A stretch of 64,000 nt of DNA. Source: Nocardiopsis mwathae (GTDB lineage Bacteria > Actinomycetota > Actinomycetes > Streptosporangiales > Streptosporangiaceae). Below the pieces are notes generated by a model. That model had not been told where the DNA came from and searched no databases. It saw nothing but the letters and a program-made list of their open reading frames with translations. Position numbers and translations under genes: made by a program. Every line of letters starts with the position of its first letter. The first letter of the stretch is position 1. Of this stretch, positions 44,490 to 53,296 are shown in pieces. The DNA is taken from assembly GCF_014201195.1 (NCBI RefSeq), contig NZ_JACHDS010000001.1, positions 1,736,001-1,800,000 of the forward strand. Reading direction: 5' to 3'.

Positions 44490-44921
44490 GTGCGTCGCAC
44501 ACTGTTCAACGGCAAGATCCACCGCGCCACGGTGACCCAGGCCGACCTGCACTACGTCGGCTCCATCACCATCGACGCCGACCTCCTGGACGCCGCCGAC
44601 ATCGTCGAGGGCGAGCAGGTGCACGTCGTCGACATCGACAACGGCAACCGCCTGGTCACCTACACCATCGCCGGTGAGCGCGGCAGCGGCGTGATCGGCA
44701 TCAACGGCGCGGCGGCGCACCTGGTCGACCCGGGCGACCTGGTCATCATCATGTCCTACGTCGAGGTCGACGAGGCCGAGCGCGCCCGGCACACCCCCAA
44801 CGTCGTCCACGTCGACGCCGACAACCGCATCGTCCGCCTCGGCACCGACGCTTCCGAGCCGGTCCCCGGCTCCCCCCTCGTCTCCGGGGCCGTGACCGCC
44901 GGTCCTGCGGGCGCTCCCTGA
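44490..44921 (+). CDS. panD: Aspartate 1-decarboxylase
   Basis: This 143-residue proenzyme has the self-processing site YVGSIT (Gly24-Ser25) that generates the pyruvoyl group, the [13 protein letters not shown] start and [18 protein letters not shown]. It makes beta-alanine for pantothenate. GTG 44490 aligns with the family's usual Met and has GAGG nine bases upstream. ATG 44481 is too near that site. It lies 68 nt after the NRPS remnant; whether they share the iron-controlled transcript is unclear. Confidence 0.92.
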   Translation: MRRTLFNGKIHRATVTQADLHYVGSITIDADLLDAADIVEGEQVHVVDIDNGNRLVTYTIAGERGSGVIGINGAAAHLVDPGDLVIIMSYVEVDEAERARHTPNVVHVDADNRIVRLGTDASEPVPGSPLVSGAVTAGPAGAP

Positions 44922-45290
44922 TCGCACGCCCCGCACCCCTCCCGGCCTGGGAGAGCCGCTGCAGCGGCTCTCCCAGGCCGGCCTTTCCCCGCACCTGTGC
45001 CGTCGGGCATCCGTGCGGGGAAATGATCATGATGTGACTCTTCGGCCATCCGAATGATCGTGCTAGTGTCCCGGCATGTCCCCGGCACATTGACGTGTCG
45101 ATTTCTGCTCCGTGGCGGCTGACAGGGCAGATCAAGGAGACTCGGGCGGGCACCGGGGTGTGGCGAATCCCGGCTCGGGGCGATCGACGCCGCGCCTTCC
45201 GTGGAACTCGATCACACGCCCATGCGAGATGGCCCTCTGCTCGGGTGCCCGCTCCGGGGATCCTGCCTGTGCTCTTTTCCAGGAGGGTGA
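44922..45290. other. Intergenic region with terminator, 369 bp
   Basis: It opens with a perfect palindrome (44943-44980). The middle, around 45015-45075, is less GC-rich and may contain the GNAT promoter. No other gene is seen. Confidence 0.45.
44943..44980 (+). terminator. Terminator palindrome after panD
   Basis: 19-bp perfect arms (CGGCCTGGGAGAGCCGCTG and complement) without a loop. Confidence 0.8.
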
Positions 45291-45746
45291 GTGAAGATAG
45301 TAGTCGACGAACTGTCGGGCCAGGAGATCATCGAATTCCTCGAAGAGCACGTCGAGGAGATGAGGTCCGTCTCCCCGCCCGAAAGCACGCACGCCCTCGA
45401 CCTGGAAGGGTTGCGTCGGCCCGAGGTCACCTTCTGGTCGGTCATGGACGGCGTAGCCATAGCGGGCTGCGGTGCGCTCAAGGAGCTGGCCCCCGACCGT
45501 GGCGAGATCAAATCGATGCGGACCGCGGCTGCGTACAAGGGCCGCGGCGTGGCCTCCATGGTGATGCGGAACATCCTCTCCGAGGCCAGAGGCCGCGGCT
45601 ATCGCCGCCTGAGTCTGGAAACCGGGTCCTGCGCCTTTTTCGCTCCGGCGCGCAACTTCTACCTGAAGCATGGGTTTTCCTACTGCAAGCCGTTTTCGGG
45701 CTACCGGGATGATCCGAACAGCGTGTTCATGGAGAAAGTCTTGTAG
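45291..45746 (+). CDS. GNAT acetyltransferase, PhnO/YsnE-like
   Basis: This 151-residue protein has GCGALKELAPDRGEIKSMRT (GNAT beta4-beta5), AAAYKGRGVASMVMRNILSEA (acetyl-CoA loop) and NFYLKHGFSYCKPFSGYRDDPNSVFMEK at the end. This pattern is typical of the small YsnE-type acetyltransferases, some of which act on amino acids or indole acids. GTG 45291 has AGGAGGG just upstream. It is a stand-alone gene. Confidence 0.86.
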   Translation: MKIVVDELSGQEIIEFLEEHVEEMRSVSPPESTHALDLEGLRRPEVTFWSVMDGVAIAGCGALKELAPDRGEIKSMRTAAAYKGRGVASMVMRNILSEARGRGYRRLSLETGSCAFFAPARNFYLKHGFSYCKPFSGYRDDPNSVFMEKVL

Positions 45747-46198
45747 GGGTGCCTGGAAATCCCCTCCCTCTCGTGCGGTCGGGGATATGTTTTCCAGTGT
45801 TTCTCAAATTTTTCCATTCGACCGCCCGGGGCATTTCCCGGTGGCCCGGTGGCGCTGCGTGCATCGCCTCCTGCCCGGGGCTCCAGCGCAGGGTCTCCTG
45901 CCACCTTTCCGCTTCTGTGCGCTTCGCCGCTTTCCCGGGCGCAGAGTAACGACGCGATCATTTCACCGGCGCTTTCGCCTTTTTCAGGGCCTGTGCCGTG
46001 AGTTCGGCGAGGCGCCCGACGAACGCCACCGGCTTCCTCGCGGTCGCGTCCGCTGGGCGGCCGTCGTCGGCGGGGCTGCATCCGGGTCCGCACGCGGGTG
46101 TGAAGCGGCAGTGCGGTCCCGTCGGCGGCCACGTGACCACATCCGGCCCGTGGGGTGGGTGAGCCCCGGGGCGGACCGGCGGGTATGCACCTATTGCG
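45747..46198. other. Intergenic region, 452 bp
   Basis: I see no supported gene or RNA. The first 100 bases are T-richer than average. The right half is ordinary high-GC DNA leading to the next small gene. Confidence 0.45.
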
Positions 46199-46435
46199 AT
46201 GAACGGTGAGGACGAGGACCAGCGAGAGGTCGCCGCGCATATCGAGTGGCAGAAACGGGGCATGTGGCTGGTTCTGTGGGGGTATTACACCCGCCGTTAC
46301 TGGGCGTTCGCCCGATGGCCGGTCCCGGCCGGAGGGGTGGTCGTCTCGGCGCCCGACCCCGACGGCCTGTATGCCGAGATGCGGCGCATGGAGCGCGAGC
46401 ACGGTTTCCTGCGCTGGCGCTACGGGGGCGGGTGA
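46199..46435 (+). CDS. Small conserved actinobacterial protein
   Basis: This 78-residue protein has the pattern MWLVLWGYYTRRYWAFARW followed by VSAPDPDGLYAEMRRMEREH. Small proteins with this 'WxxYxRxYWAF...D.L...M' pattern are widespread in Streptomyces and relatives, often beside regulatory XRE/DUF397 genes. The function is unknown. ATG 46199 is the only start. No operon partner is evident. Confidence 0.6.
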   Translation: MNGEDEDQREVAAHIEWQKRGMWLVLWGYYTRRYWAFARWPVPAGGVVVSAPDPDGLYAEMRRMEREHGFLRWRYGGG

Positions 46436-46625
46436 GCGCGGACGCGGTGCCCGGCGGCCGCGCTCGCCCCCCCGGGCGGAATCCTTCGTCCCGATCGCGG
46501 AAACACCGTGCGGCTTCCGGTGCGACGGTGACCTCCGGTGGTTATGGTGCGAGATGGAAACTCGCCGGGTCCCGCTGTGAACCGCCGCGCCACGGGAGCC
46601 GTCGGGTCTATGAGGAGAGTTCCGC

Positions 46626-47306
46626 ATGACCCACCATCCGCCGCCCGTGGAGCCCCCGGGCGGGGACAGCCCCGGGCAGCCGCCCGAGGGCTCCGCCCCG
46701 TACCCCGACGGCGCCCCCGGGGGGCCGGCGCAGCCGCCCCGGCTGACGCCGTGGGGAAAGATCATCGGTTTCGGCTGCGTCGTGGCCGTGCTGCTCGCCC
46801 TTCTCGTGGCGGGGTGCGTGATCGTGCTGATCAGCCTCGGTGACGACGCCATCGAGCCCGGTATCCAGTACACCCCCGAGGGCCCGCCGCCGACCGGGCC
46901 GACCGAGGGCGCCATCGGCGACTCCGTCTACTCCGGCCACCTGCGGATGACGGTGACCGGTGTGCAGACGGGGGTGCTGAGCGTGGGCGCGGATCCGCTG
47001 CGCAAGGACGCCGAGGGGCAATACATCATCGTCAACGTCACCGTGAAGAACCTCGGTAACACGCCGACGGCGTTCGAGGGCTCGGGCCAGGTGCTCATCG
47101 GGGACGACGGCCGGCGCTACGCCAACGACGGCCAGGCCGAGGTCTACCTCGGCAACGAGGAGACGTTCTTCCGGAAGATCCCGCCGGGTGACACGATCGA
47201 CGGGCGGCTCGTCTACGACATCCCCGAGGATGTCCGGCCGGAGGAACTGGAGATGAAGGACCTGCTCTCGCCGGACCCGCCGGTGGTGGTCGACCTGTCC
47301 CGGTAG
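46626..47306 (+). CDS. DUF4352 domain membrane-anchored protein
   Basis: This 226-residue protein has a Pro/Gly-rich cytoplasmic start (residues 1-40), one helix (46-72, FGCVVAVLLALLVAGCVIVLI) and an extracytoplasmic immunoglobulin-like DUF4352 domain (LRMTVTGVQTGVLS, YIIVNVTVKNLGNTPTAFEG, ETFFRKIPPGDTIDGRLVYDIP). The family is of unknown extracellular role. The start follows GAGGAGAG. It is convergent with the FhuF-like gene. Confidence 0.83.
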   Translation: MTHHPPPVEPPGGDSPGQPPEGSAPYPDGAPGGPAQPPRLTPWGKIIGFGCVVAVLLALLVAGCVIVLISLGDDAIEPGIQYTPEGPPPTGPTEGAIGDSVYSGHLRMTVTGVQTGVLSVGADPLRKDAEGQYIIVNVTVKNLGNTPTAFEGSGQVLIGDDGRRYANDGQAEVYLGNEETFFRKIPPGDTIDGRLVYDIPEDVRPEELEMKDLLSPDPPVVVDLSR

Positions 47307-47331
47307 CCGCCCCGGCGCGCCGCCGCGGTGC

Positions 47332-48210
47332 TCAGGGCGCCATCGCCGGGTTGCGGATCCACCGGCGCAACTCCACCCGGCGGTCGGTGTCGCACTTGAG
47401 CGGGCAGGTGGTGCAGTAGCCGCTCTCCGGGTCGCCCTTGTAATCGAAGCAGCAGGTGCCGCGCACGGCCCAGGTGCCGCGCGGGTGGTTCTCGTAGAAC
47501 GGGAAGAGCCGGGGCCGCGCGCGGGCGGCGGCGCCCGCCGCGATCAGCGCCTCGCCCAGGCGCCCGGCGCGCTCCCAGGCGTGCCGGGCGTCGCGGCCCA
47601 GGAACCGGGCCGGGTTGAGCATGTAGAAGTGGGTGGTGTCCAGGGCCCAGCCCCACAGGGTGCGCCGCCCTACGCGGGTGTGGTCGTGCACGGCATCGAT
47701 GACCGGGGTGAACGTCTGCACCATGTGCTCGGCGGCCATTCGGTCCAGCTCGGCCTCGTCCGCGGCGACGACGGCGTCGGGGTGCCCGGCGGCGGGGTCG
47801 CCGGCGGTGACGGCCACGCGTGTGCCGGTGACGGCGGGGGTGCCGAAGCCGCCGCTCGGCAGCCAGGGGAACCACAGGTGCTCGGGGGCCAGCAGGGGGG
47901 CGCGGCCGGTGAGGTAGAGGCCGGCGGAGACCAGGAACACGGGTTCGCGCAGCAGCACGCGCAGGAAGCGGGTGGCGGCGGGCAGCCGGTGCGCGGGGCC
48001 GTTTCGGGTGGTGAGCCGGTCGAACAGGGGGCCGACATGGCCGTCGGCGGCCATCCGGTCGGCGCGGTACCAGTGTTCGGTGCCGGAGCGGGGGCGCGGG
48101 GAGGCCGCCTGGTCGGGCAGGTCGGCCCGGATGTAGGGCAGCGGCGCGAACTTCAGCGGCGCACAGGCGTCGATCACCGCCTGGAGCGGCGGGACTGGCG
48201 TCATGGTCAT
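47332..48210 (-). CDS. FhuF-like [2Fe-2S] ferric-siderophore reductase
   Basis: This 292-residue protein has the FhuF C-terminal cluster motif GTCCFDYKGDPESGYCTTC, CC-x10-11-C-x2-C, near residues 255-273. The remainder fits the siderophore-iron reductase group (HLWFPWLPSGG). It would reduce Fe(III)-siderophore inside the cell to release iron. An iron box lies about 130 bp upstream, so expression should be derepressed without iron. Confidence 0.86.
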   Translation of the reverse strand: MTMTPVPPLQAVIDACAPLKFAPLPYIRADLPDQAASPRPRSGTEHWYRADRMAADGHVGPLFDRLTTRNGPAHRLPAATRFLRVLLREPVFLVSAGLYLTGRAPLLAPEHLWFPWLPSGGFGTPAVTGTRVAVTAGDPAAGHPDAVVAADEAELDRMAAEHMVQTFTPVIDAVHDHTRVGRRTLWGWALDTTHFYMLNPARFLGRDARHAWERAGRLGEALIAAGAAARARPRLFPFYENHPRGTWAVRGTCCFDYKGDPESGYCTTCPLKCDTDRRVELRRWIRNPAMAP

Positions 48211-48667
48211 GCTGAAGGCTCGACCTTTCTGCGCGGGTGCCCTGCGGAACGCGCCCCTGGGGGCGGACTCCGAAGCGTCCTTCGGGACGCGGAACGGTGG
48301 GCCGACCGGCCACTGCGGTCAGGTTCGACCCCCGCCATCCCTTAGCTGAGGCTACCCTAACGATGCCGGGGGCGGCAATGAATCCGCTCCTTCCGGCGAT
48401 GCGTGTCCGCCGTGGTCAGGCGGGCCGGGAGTGCCGACCGCGGCGTCGGTGTCGAATCGCATTCGGTAATTCGGACAAGCGGTTGTATATTTCTCATTCG
48501 GGTTCGTAGTTCACTCCTGGTGTCGGTGAGCCCCGTGCGGTCGCACCGCACGGTCGGCGCCCGGGGCTGCGTTCACCGCCACTCCGCACCACCGGGCCCG
48601 ACCGGCGCCGCCGAATGCCGCCGTCATGCCGATCCGTCCCGTGGTCGGGGCCAGCCACCCGCGACCA
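48211..48667. other. Divergent regulatory region, 457 bp
   Basis: It contains the iron box at 48342-48360 and, further right, an AT-richer patch near 48470-48510 that may be the peptide-transporter promoter. No gene is seen. Confidence 0.45.
48342..48360. promoter_or_regulatory. Iron box (IdeR/DmdR-type)
   Basis: TTAGCTGAGGCTACCCTAA matches 16 of 19 positions of the IdeR consensus TTAGGTTAGGCTAACCTAA. It serves the minus-strand FhuF-like gene. Confidence 0.78.
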
Positions 48668-50179
48668 ATGGGGAAGGGAAGGCGTAATCCGTTGCGCAAG
48701 CACCCCAGAGGGTTGATCACCCTCGCCGGTACCGAACTCAACGAGCGGGCGTCCTTCTACGGGATGCGCGCCATTCTCGTCCTCTTTCTGGCGGCCACGG
48801 TCGCGGAAGGCGGCATGGGACTGGGGACCGGCACCGCCACCGCCATCGTCGGCCTCTACATGGCGCTGAGCTACTTCACCACCCTGCCCGGCGGGTGGAT
48901 CGCCGACCGGGTCCTCGGCGAGCGGCGCACCGTCCTCGTCGGCGGCGTCATCATCATGCTCGGCCACGTCTCCCTGGCCGTGCAGGTCGGCGACGTGTTC
49001 GTGTGGGCCGGGCTGATCCTGGTCTGCCTGGGCACCGGCTTCCTCAAGCCCAACGTCACCTCGCTGGTCGGCAAGCTCTACACCGACGACACCGACGCCC
49101 GCCGCGACGCCGGCTACTCGCTCTACTACATGGGCATCAACATCGGCTCGCTGATCGGGACACTGGTCATCGGCTACATCGGCGAGAAGGTCTCCTGGCA
49201 CATCGGCTTCAGCGTCGCCGCCGTCGGCATGGCACTGGGCCTCACCCAGTACGTGCTGGGGCAGCGCAGCCTCGGCGAGGCGGGCAAGGAACCCGGGCAG
49301 CCGCTGACCGCCCCGGAGCGCACCAGGATGATCCGCTGGGTCGCGATCGGGGCCGCGGTGGTGTGCGCGGCCATCGCGCTGTCCGTCGCCACCGGGACCT
49401 TCAGCATCGACCGGGTCACCTACGTACTCACGGCGCTGGCGATCGTCGTCCCGATCCTCTACTTCGTCAACATGTTGGTGGTCAAGCGCGACCGGATCGT
49501 CGGTGAGGAGCGCACCAAGCTCAAGGCGTTCCTGTGGCTCTTCATCGCCTCCGCCGTATTCTGGATGATCTTCGACCAGGCGGCCGGACCGCTGACGCTG
49601 TTCGCCAAGAACGACGTCGACCTGCACCTCCTCGGCTTCGAAGTCCCCGCCGGGTGGACGCAGGCCGCCAACCCGCTCATGGTCATCCTCTTCTCCGGTG
49701 TGTTCGCGCTGGTGTGGACGAAGCTCGGCAACCGGGTCAGCACCGCGGCGAAGTTCAGCGTCGCGCTGGTCGTGGCCGGCCTGTCCTTCGTCCTGATGGC
49801 CGCGGCCACGGCCGCCACCGACGGAGGCACCGTCAAGGTGAGCCTGCTCTGGCTGGTCGGCGTCTACCTGCTGCTGACCATCGCCGAGCTGTGCCTCAGC
49901 CCGGTCGGCCTGTCGATGACCTCCAAGCTCGCCCCCAAGGCCTACGCCGGGCAGATGATGGGACTGTTCTTCCTGTCCATCGCCGCCGGCGACGCCGTCG
50001 GTGCCCAGGTCAGCCGGCTGCAGCCGGCCATGGGCGGCACCTACTACCTGGTGCTGGGCCTGCTGGCCATCGTCTGCGGCATCGCGCTGAGCCTGTTCGT
50101 CGGCAAGCTGCGCGCGCTCATGGGTGAGCACCGCGACACCGATACGGCGGCCGACGCGGCAGCGGAGCAGCGGGCCTGA
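48668..50179 (+). CDS. POT/PTR2 family oligopeptide:H+ symporter
   Basis: This 503-residue transporter has about 14 helices, as bacterial POT proteins do. Its first helix carries TELNERASFYGMRAIL, the ExxER-type proton motif, and the second PTR2 signature is present as GIGTGFLKPNVTSLVGKLY-like sequence (CLGTGFLKPNV). It takes up di- and tripeptides with protons. ATG 48668 is chosen. The preceding 14 codons are unrelated. It runs convergently with the pentapeptide gene across only 7 bp. Confidence 0.9.
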   Translation: MGKGRRNPLRKHPRGLITLAGTELNERASFYGMRAILVLFLAATVAEGGMGLGTGTATAIVGLYMALSYFTTLPGGWIADRVLGERRTVLVGGVIIMLGHVSLAVQVGDVFVWAGLILVCLGTGFLKPNVTSLVGKLYTDDTDARRDAGYSLYYMGINIGSLIGTLVIGYIGEKVSWHIGFSVAAVGMALGLTQYVLGQRSLGEAGKEPGQPLTAPERTRMIRWVAIGAAVVCAAIALSVATGTFSIDRVTYVLTALAIVVPILYFVNMLVVKRDRIVGEERTKLKAFLWLFIASAVFWMIFDQAAGPLTLFAKNDVDLHLLGFEVPAGWTQAANPLMVILFSGVFALVWTKLGNRVSTAAKFSVALVVAGLSFVLMAAATAATDGGTVKVSLLWLVGVYLLLTIAELCLSPVGLSMTSKLAPKAYAGQMMGLFFLSIAAGDAVGAQVSRLQPAMGGTYYLVLGLLAIVCGIALSLFVGKLRALMGEHRDTDTAADAAAEQRA

Positions 50180-50186
50180 GCCCCGG

Positions 50187-51614
50187 CTAGGGCTGGGAGC
50201 CCTCCCCGGGGCGCTCCTCCTCGACGTCCGCGGTGATCGCCGAGCGCAGCTGCGTCTCGGTCAGGCCGCGCACCGTCGACAGGTCGACCCCCCACAGGTC
50301 GGCGTCCTTCAGGTCGGCGCCCACCAGGTTCGCGTGGTCGAGGTTGGCCCCCACCAGGTCCGCGCGCTGCAGCTGGGCGCCGACCAGGTCGGCGCGCTGC
50401 AGGTGGGCGTCGACGAGGTTGGCCTGCTCCAGGTGCGCGCCCACCAGGTAGGCGTCCTCCAGGTGGGCGCCGCCGAGGTTCGCCCGCTCCAGGTGCGCGC
50501 CGCGCAGGTTGGCGTGCTGCAGGTGCGCGCCCAGCTGGTTGGCGTCCTCCAGGTGGGCGTCCACCAGGTAGGCGTGTTCGAGGTGGGTGTCGACCAGGTT
50601 GGCGCGCTGCAGGTGGGCGCGTCTGAGGTTGGCGTGTTCCAGGTGGGTCCCCACCAGGTAGGCGCGCTCCAGGTGCGCCCCGAGCAGCCGCGCGTGTTCG
50701 AGGTGGGCGCCCACGAGGTTGGCGTCTTCGAGGTGCGCCCCCCACAGGTCCGCCCGGCGCAGGTGGGCGCCGCCCAGGTAGGCGTGGCGCAGGTCGGCGC
50801 CCCACAGGTCGGCGTGCTGCAGGTGGGCGCGTCTGAGGTTGGCGTGCTGCAGGTGGGCGCGTCTGAGGTTGGCGTCCTCCAGGTGGGCGCCGCGCAGGTC
50901 GGCGTGCTCCAGGTGGGCGCCGCGCAGGTCGACCTGTTCGAGGTGGGCGCCGCGCAGGTCCGCGCCGCGCAGGTTGGTCGTGCCCAGGTCGACCCGGTTC
51001 TGCTCGGGGCGCCGGGGGCGCCGGGCGATCACCGTCAGCGCCGTCTGGATGTCGGTCGCCGGGCGCTTGCGCGTGTGCGGGTCGTCGGGCGGGTCGAGTG
51101 TGCCGGTGGGCGGGTGCATCCACCGCCCCCGGTCCCGTGCGGACGCCCACACCTCGTCGGCCGGGGCGTTCTCCCGGATGAAGGCCGACAGGACCTCGAC
51201 GACCGTCGAGTGGTCCCGCTCCGACTCCCGCATGATGTGCTCCAGTGCGTACATCCCCCCGATGCGCTCGGCGAGCTTGTCGGAGGCGAGGTTGCCGATC
51301 GCCGCCGTGTAGCGCTCGGTGATCTGCCCCCGTCGGTTGAGCCGGTAGTTGACCGCCGCGAACGCCAGTGCCGACAGCGCCGCGGTGCCGCCCACCGACT
51401 GCAGCACGGTCATCCGCACGTGGTTGAGGGCAAGCGCCTGGTCCTTGTCGGGAAGCCGGTGCACGACCGGTCCGGCCACCCAGTGCGTGAACGGTCCCAG
51501 CAGCATCGCCAGCATGAACATGATCACCGCCGCACCGACCGGGGCCGCCAGCCAGACCCCGTACCGCATGGTCCACGTCGGCTCCGCCTCGCCCCGACCC
51601 AGAGTCCTGCCCAT
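50187..51614 (-). CDS. Membrane-anchored pentapeptide-repeat protein
   Basis: This 475-residue protein has two N-terminal helices (about 20-42, 65-88), a linker with YTAAIGNLASDKLAERIGGMYALEHIM (a common link in such proteins) and about 46 A(D/N/H)LxX repeats at residues 208-445. They should fold into a right-handed quadrilateral beta-helix on the cytoplasmic side. The DNA repeats every 15 bp as variants of CAGGTGGGCGCCGCG. In other bacteria pentapeptide helices mimic DNA (Qnr, MfpA) or serve as scaffolds; the membrane anchor here suggests the latter. It has no operon partner. Confidence 0.9.
   Translation of the reverse strand: MGRTLGRGEAEPTWTMRYGVWLAAPVGAAVIMFMLAMLLGPFTHWVAGPVVHRLPDKDQALALNHVRMTVLQSVGGTAALSALAFAAVNYRLNRRGQITERYTAAIGNLASDKLAERIGGMYALEHIMRESERDHSTVVEVLSAFIRENAPADEVWASARDRGRWMHPPTGTLDPPDDPHTRKRPATDIQTALTVIARRPRRPEQNRVDLGTTNLRGADLRGAHLEQVDLRGAHLEHADLRGAHLEDANLRRAHLQHANLRRAHLQHADLWGADLRHAYLGGAHLRRADLWGAHLEDANLVGAHLEHARLLGAHLERAYLVGTHLEHANLRRAHLQRANLVDTHLEHAYLVDAHLEDANQLGAHLQHANLRGAHLERANLGGAHLEDAYLVGAHLEQANLVDAHLQRADLVGAQLQRADLVGANLDHANLVGADLKDADLWGVDLSTVRGLTETQLRSAITADVEEERPGEGSQP
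50280..50990. repeat. 15-bp-period coding repeat of the pentapeptide gene
   Basis: About 46 near-identical 15-bp units read AGGTGGGCGCC... on the plus strand. This is a coding microsatellite, prone to slip expansion in steps of five residues. Confidence 0.85.
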
Positions 51615-51845
51615 GCTGTAATTCCAGCATCACCGAGCGTGCGGCGTCGGGGAAACGGTCGCCATCGTCCGGGTGGCCGCGGACCGCCGGGGCATTGGTC
51701 GTCAATGGACACAACGCATCCGAGCTGATCGGACCGGGAAAACCCCTGCCGACCAGGCCAGGAGTGGCCACATGCCCACAGTCCGCAATGATCCGGAACC
51801 GGCGAATCCGGTCGCCTTAATCCGGGGGCGGCGGGATGCGCTCCC

Positions 51846-53024
51846 TCACCGCAGCAGCACGAGGTGGTGGCGGACCAGGGCGCGCAGGATCTCGGCGGTG
51901 ATGGGCATCGGGGTGCCGGAGCGTTCGGCCAGGTCGGCGGCCGACAGCTCGCGGTCCTCGGCGAGGCGGGCAAGGACGGGTTCGGCCACGGCGGGCAGGC
52001 GGTAGCGGCGGCCGGCGACCGTGGCGGTCACGCTCGACCCGTCGCGCTCCAGGTGCGGGGCGAGCAGGGGGACGAACTCCACGCGGGTGTCGGGGGCGGG
52101 CACGGCGCCGTCCACCGCCCAGGCCAGGGAGAAGGAGCGGCGGCGCGGGAAGCGGGCGTCGCGCTCCCGCAGGAAGGCGTCGACGTCGAGGTCCTCGGCT
52201 AGCTCGGCCAGGCCCCGGACCAGCTCGTGGTGGTGTTTGCGCCGTTCGTCGGGCGTGGCGAACCGCGGTAGGTCGCGGCGCGCGAACTCCGATTCGTGCA
52301 GCCGGTCCAGCAGCGCGCGGGCCCAGTCGACGCCGGTGGCGCGGGTGAACCCGAACGTCAGGTGCATGCTGACGTCGCCGGTGCCGCGGACCGTGTGCCA
52401 CCATCCGCGCGGCACGTGCAGCACCTGCCCGGGGCGCAGCACCCCCTCCCACACCACGCCGTCGGGCGGGGTGTGGGAGTGGTCGGCGTCGACCTTCATC
52501 GGGTTGCGGCGGCTGCCCTGGCCGTGGACCTGCCAGGACTTGGTCCCGGCGAGCTGCACGACGAAGGTGTCGTGGTCGTCCCAGTGGGTGTCGAACCCGT
52601 GGGAGTCGCCCCAGATCAAGTACAGGTTGGCCTGGGCGCGCTCGTGCACGAGGCGCATGAGGTCGTCGGCGGCGGCCCGGACGGGCGGGTGCAGCCGGTC
52701 GACCCCGTCCAGCACCAGACTGGCGCCCTCGCGCAGCTGCCGGTAGAGGTCCTCGGGCCGGATGACCGAGCGGGCGCTGCCGGACGCCTCGCCGGGCTCG
52801 GTGTAGCGGTCGGCGGGGACCGGCCGCCCCCGCTTGTGCAGCCGCAGCCGGGGTGGTTCGAGTTCCCGGGTGCGCAGGATCTCGTCGAGGTCGGCGAAGG
52901 TGAGCAGGGAGCGCACGGTGTCGGCCCCCAGGTCGGTGCGGATGACGTCCGACGAGAGCCGGGCGGAGAGCAGGTCGTCGCCGAGGGCGGCGCGCAGCGT
53001 CTCGGTGAACAGGCGGTCGGTCAC
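51846..53024 (-). CDS. JmjC/cupin Fe(II)/2-oxoglutarate oxygenase, RiPP-associated candidate
   Basis: This 392-residue protein has the double-stranded beta-helix of the JmjC (cupin_8/YcfD-like) group: metal ligands His147 and Asp149 in FDTHWDDHDTFVVQL and His210 in HVPRGWWHTV, with LAGTKSWQVHG between. A C-terminal winged-helix-like part ends LVRHHLVLLR, as in ribosomal-protein hydroxylases. Members hydroxylate Arg, His or Asp side chains. GTG 53024 has AGAGAGG seven bases upstream. It follows a 35-residue peptide gene and an S9 peptidase, so that peptide is the likely substrate. Confidence 0.85.
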   Translation of the reverse strand: MTDRLFTETLRAALGDDLLSARLSSDVIRTDLGADTVRSLLTFADLDEILRTRELEPPRLRLHKRGRPVPADRYTEPGEASGSARSVIRPEDLYRQLREGASLVLDGVDRLHPPVRAAADDLMRLVHERAQANLYLIWGDSHGFDTHWDDHDTFVVQLAGTKSWQVHGQGSRRNPMKVDADHSHTPPDGVVWEGVLRPGQVLHVPRGWWHTVRGTGDVSMHLTFGFTRATGVDWARALLDRLHESEFARRDLPRFATPDERRKHHHELVRGLAELAEDLDVDAFLRERDARFPRRRSFSLAWAVDGAVPAPDTRVEFVPLLAPHLERDGSSVTATVAGRRYRLPAVAEPVLARLAEDRELSAADLAERSGTPMPITAEILRALVRHHLVLLR

Positions 53025-53124
53025 GGTCGGCCTCTCTGCGTTCTCCACGGGTACGGGGACCGCCGGGGAGCGGGGGCTTCCCCGGCGGCCGGCCGCCGAT
53101 GGGTGGGTCACTGCATCGGATCGT

Positions 53125-53140
53125 GTGTCCGCGCGGACAC
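53125..53140 (-). terminator. Hairpin between peptide and oxygenase genes
   Basis: GTGTCCGCGCGGACAC is a perfect 16-bp palindrome just 3' of the peptide gene. Such partial terminators raise precursor over enzyme transcript level in RiPP operons. Confidence 0.5.
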
Positions 53141-53150
53141 GGGGTGGGGA

Positions 53151-53258
53151 TCAGATGAAGTCGGAGCTGGAGTCCGTGCCGTCACTGTCGCCGCCCGCGG
53201 TGATGTCCCGCGAGGTGACCTGGGTCAGGTCCTCGACCTCGACCTCGATCGGGTCCAT
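53151..53258 (-). CDS. Putative RiPP precursor peptide, 35 residues
   Basis: The ATG at 53258 has AGAGG about 10 nt upstream. The acidic N-terminal part (IEVEVEDLTQVT) looks like a leader, and the C-terminal part (GGDSDGTDSSSDFI) is rich in Ser, Asp, Gly and Thr and ends in Phe-Ile. A GG pair could be a leader-core boundary. No Cys is present, so Cys-based lanthionine rings are impossible. It lies 38 nt behind an S9 peptidase gene and 126 nt ahead of a JmjC oxygenase gene, on the same strand. Its identity as a RiPP is inference from this context. Confidence 0.62.
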   Translation of the reverse strand: MDPIEVEVEDLTQVTSRDITAGGDSDGTDSSSDFI

Positions 53259-53296
53259 GTGCGTTCACCTCTCTTCCTCTGGGGAGTAGGCCGCCC

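Noticed and set aside
45749-46198. Possible small genes in the 45.7-46.2 kb gap
   Set aside because: Frames lack ribosome sites and recognisable motifs.
50280-50990. 15-bp repeats as CRISPR or iterons
   Set aside because: The period is 15 bp without spacers, and the minus strand reads clean pentapeptide repeats.
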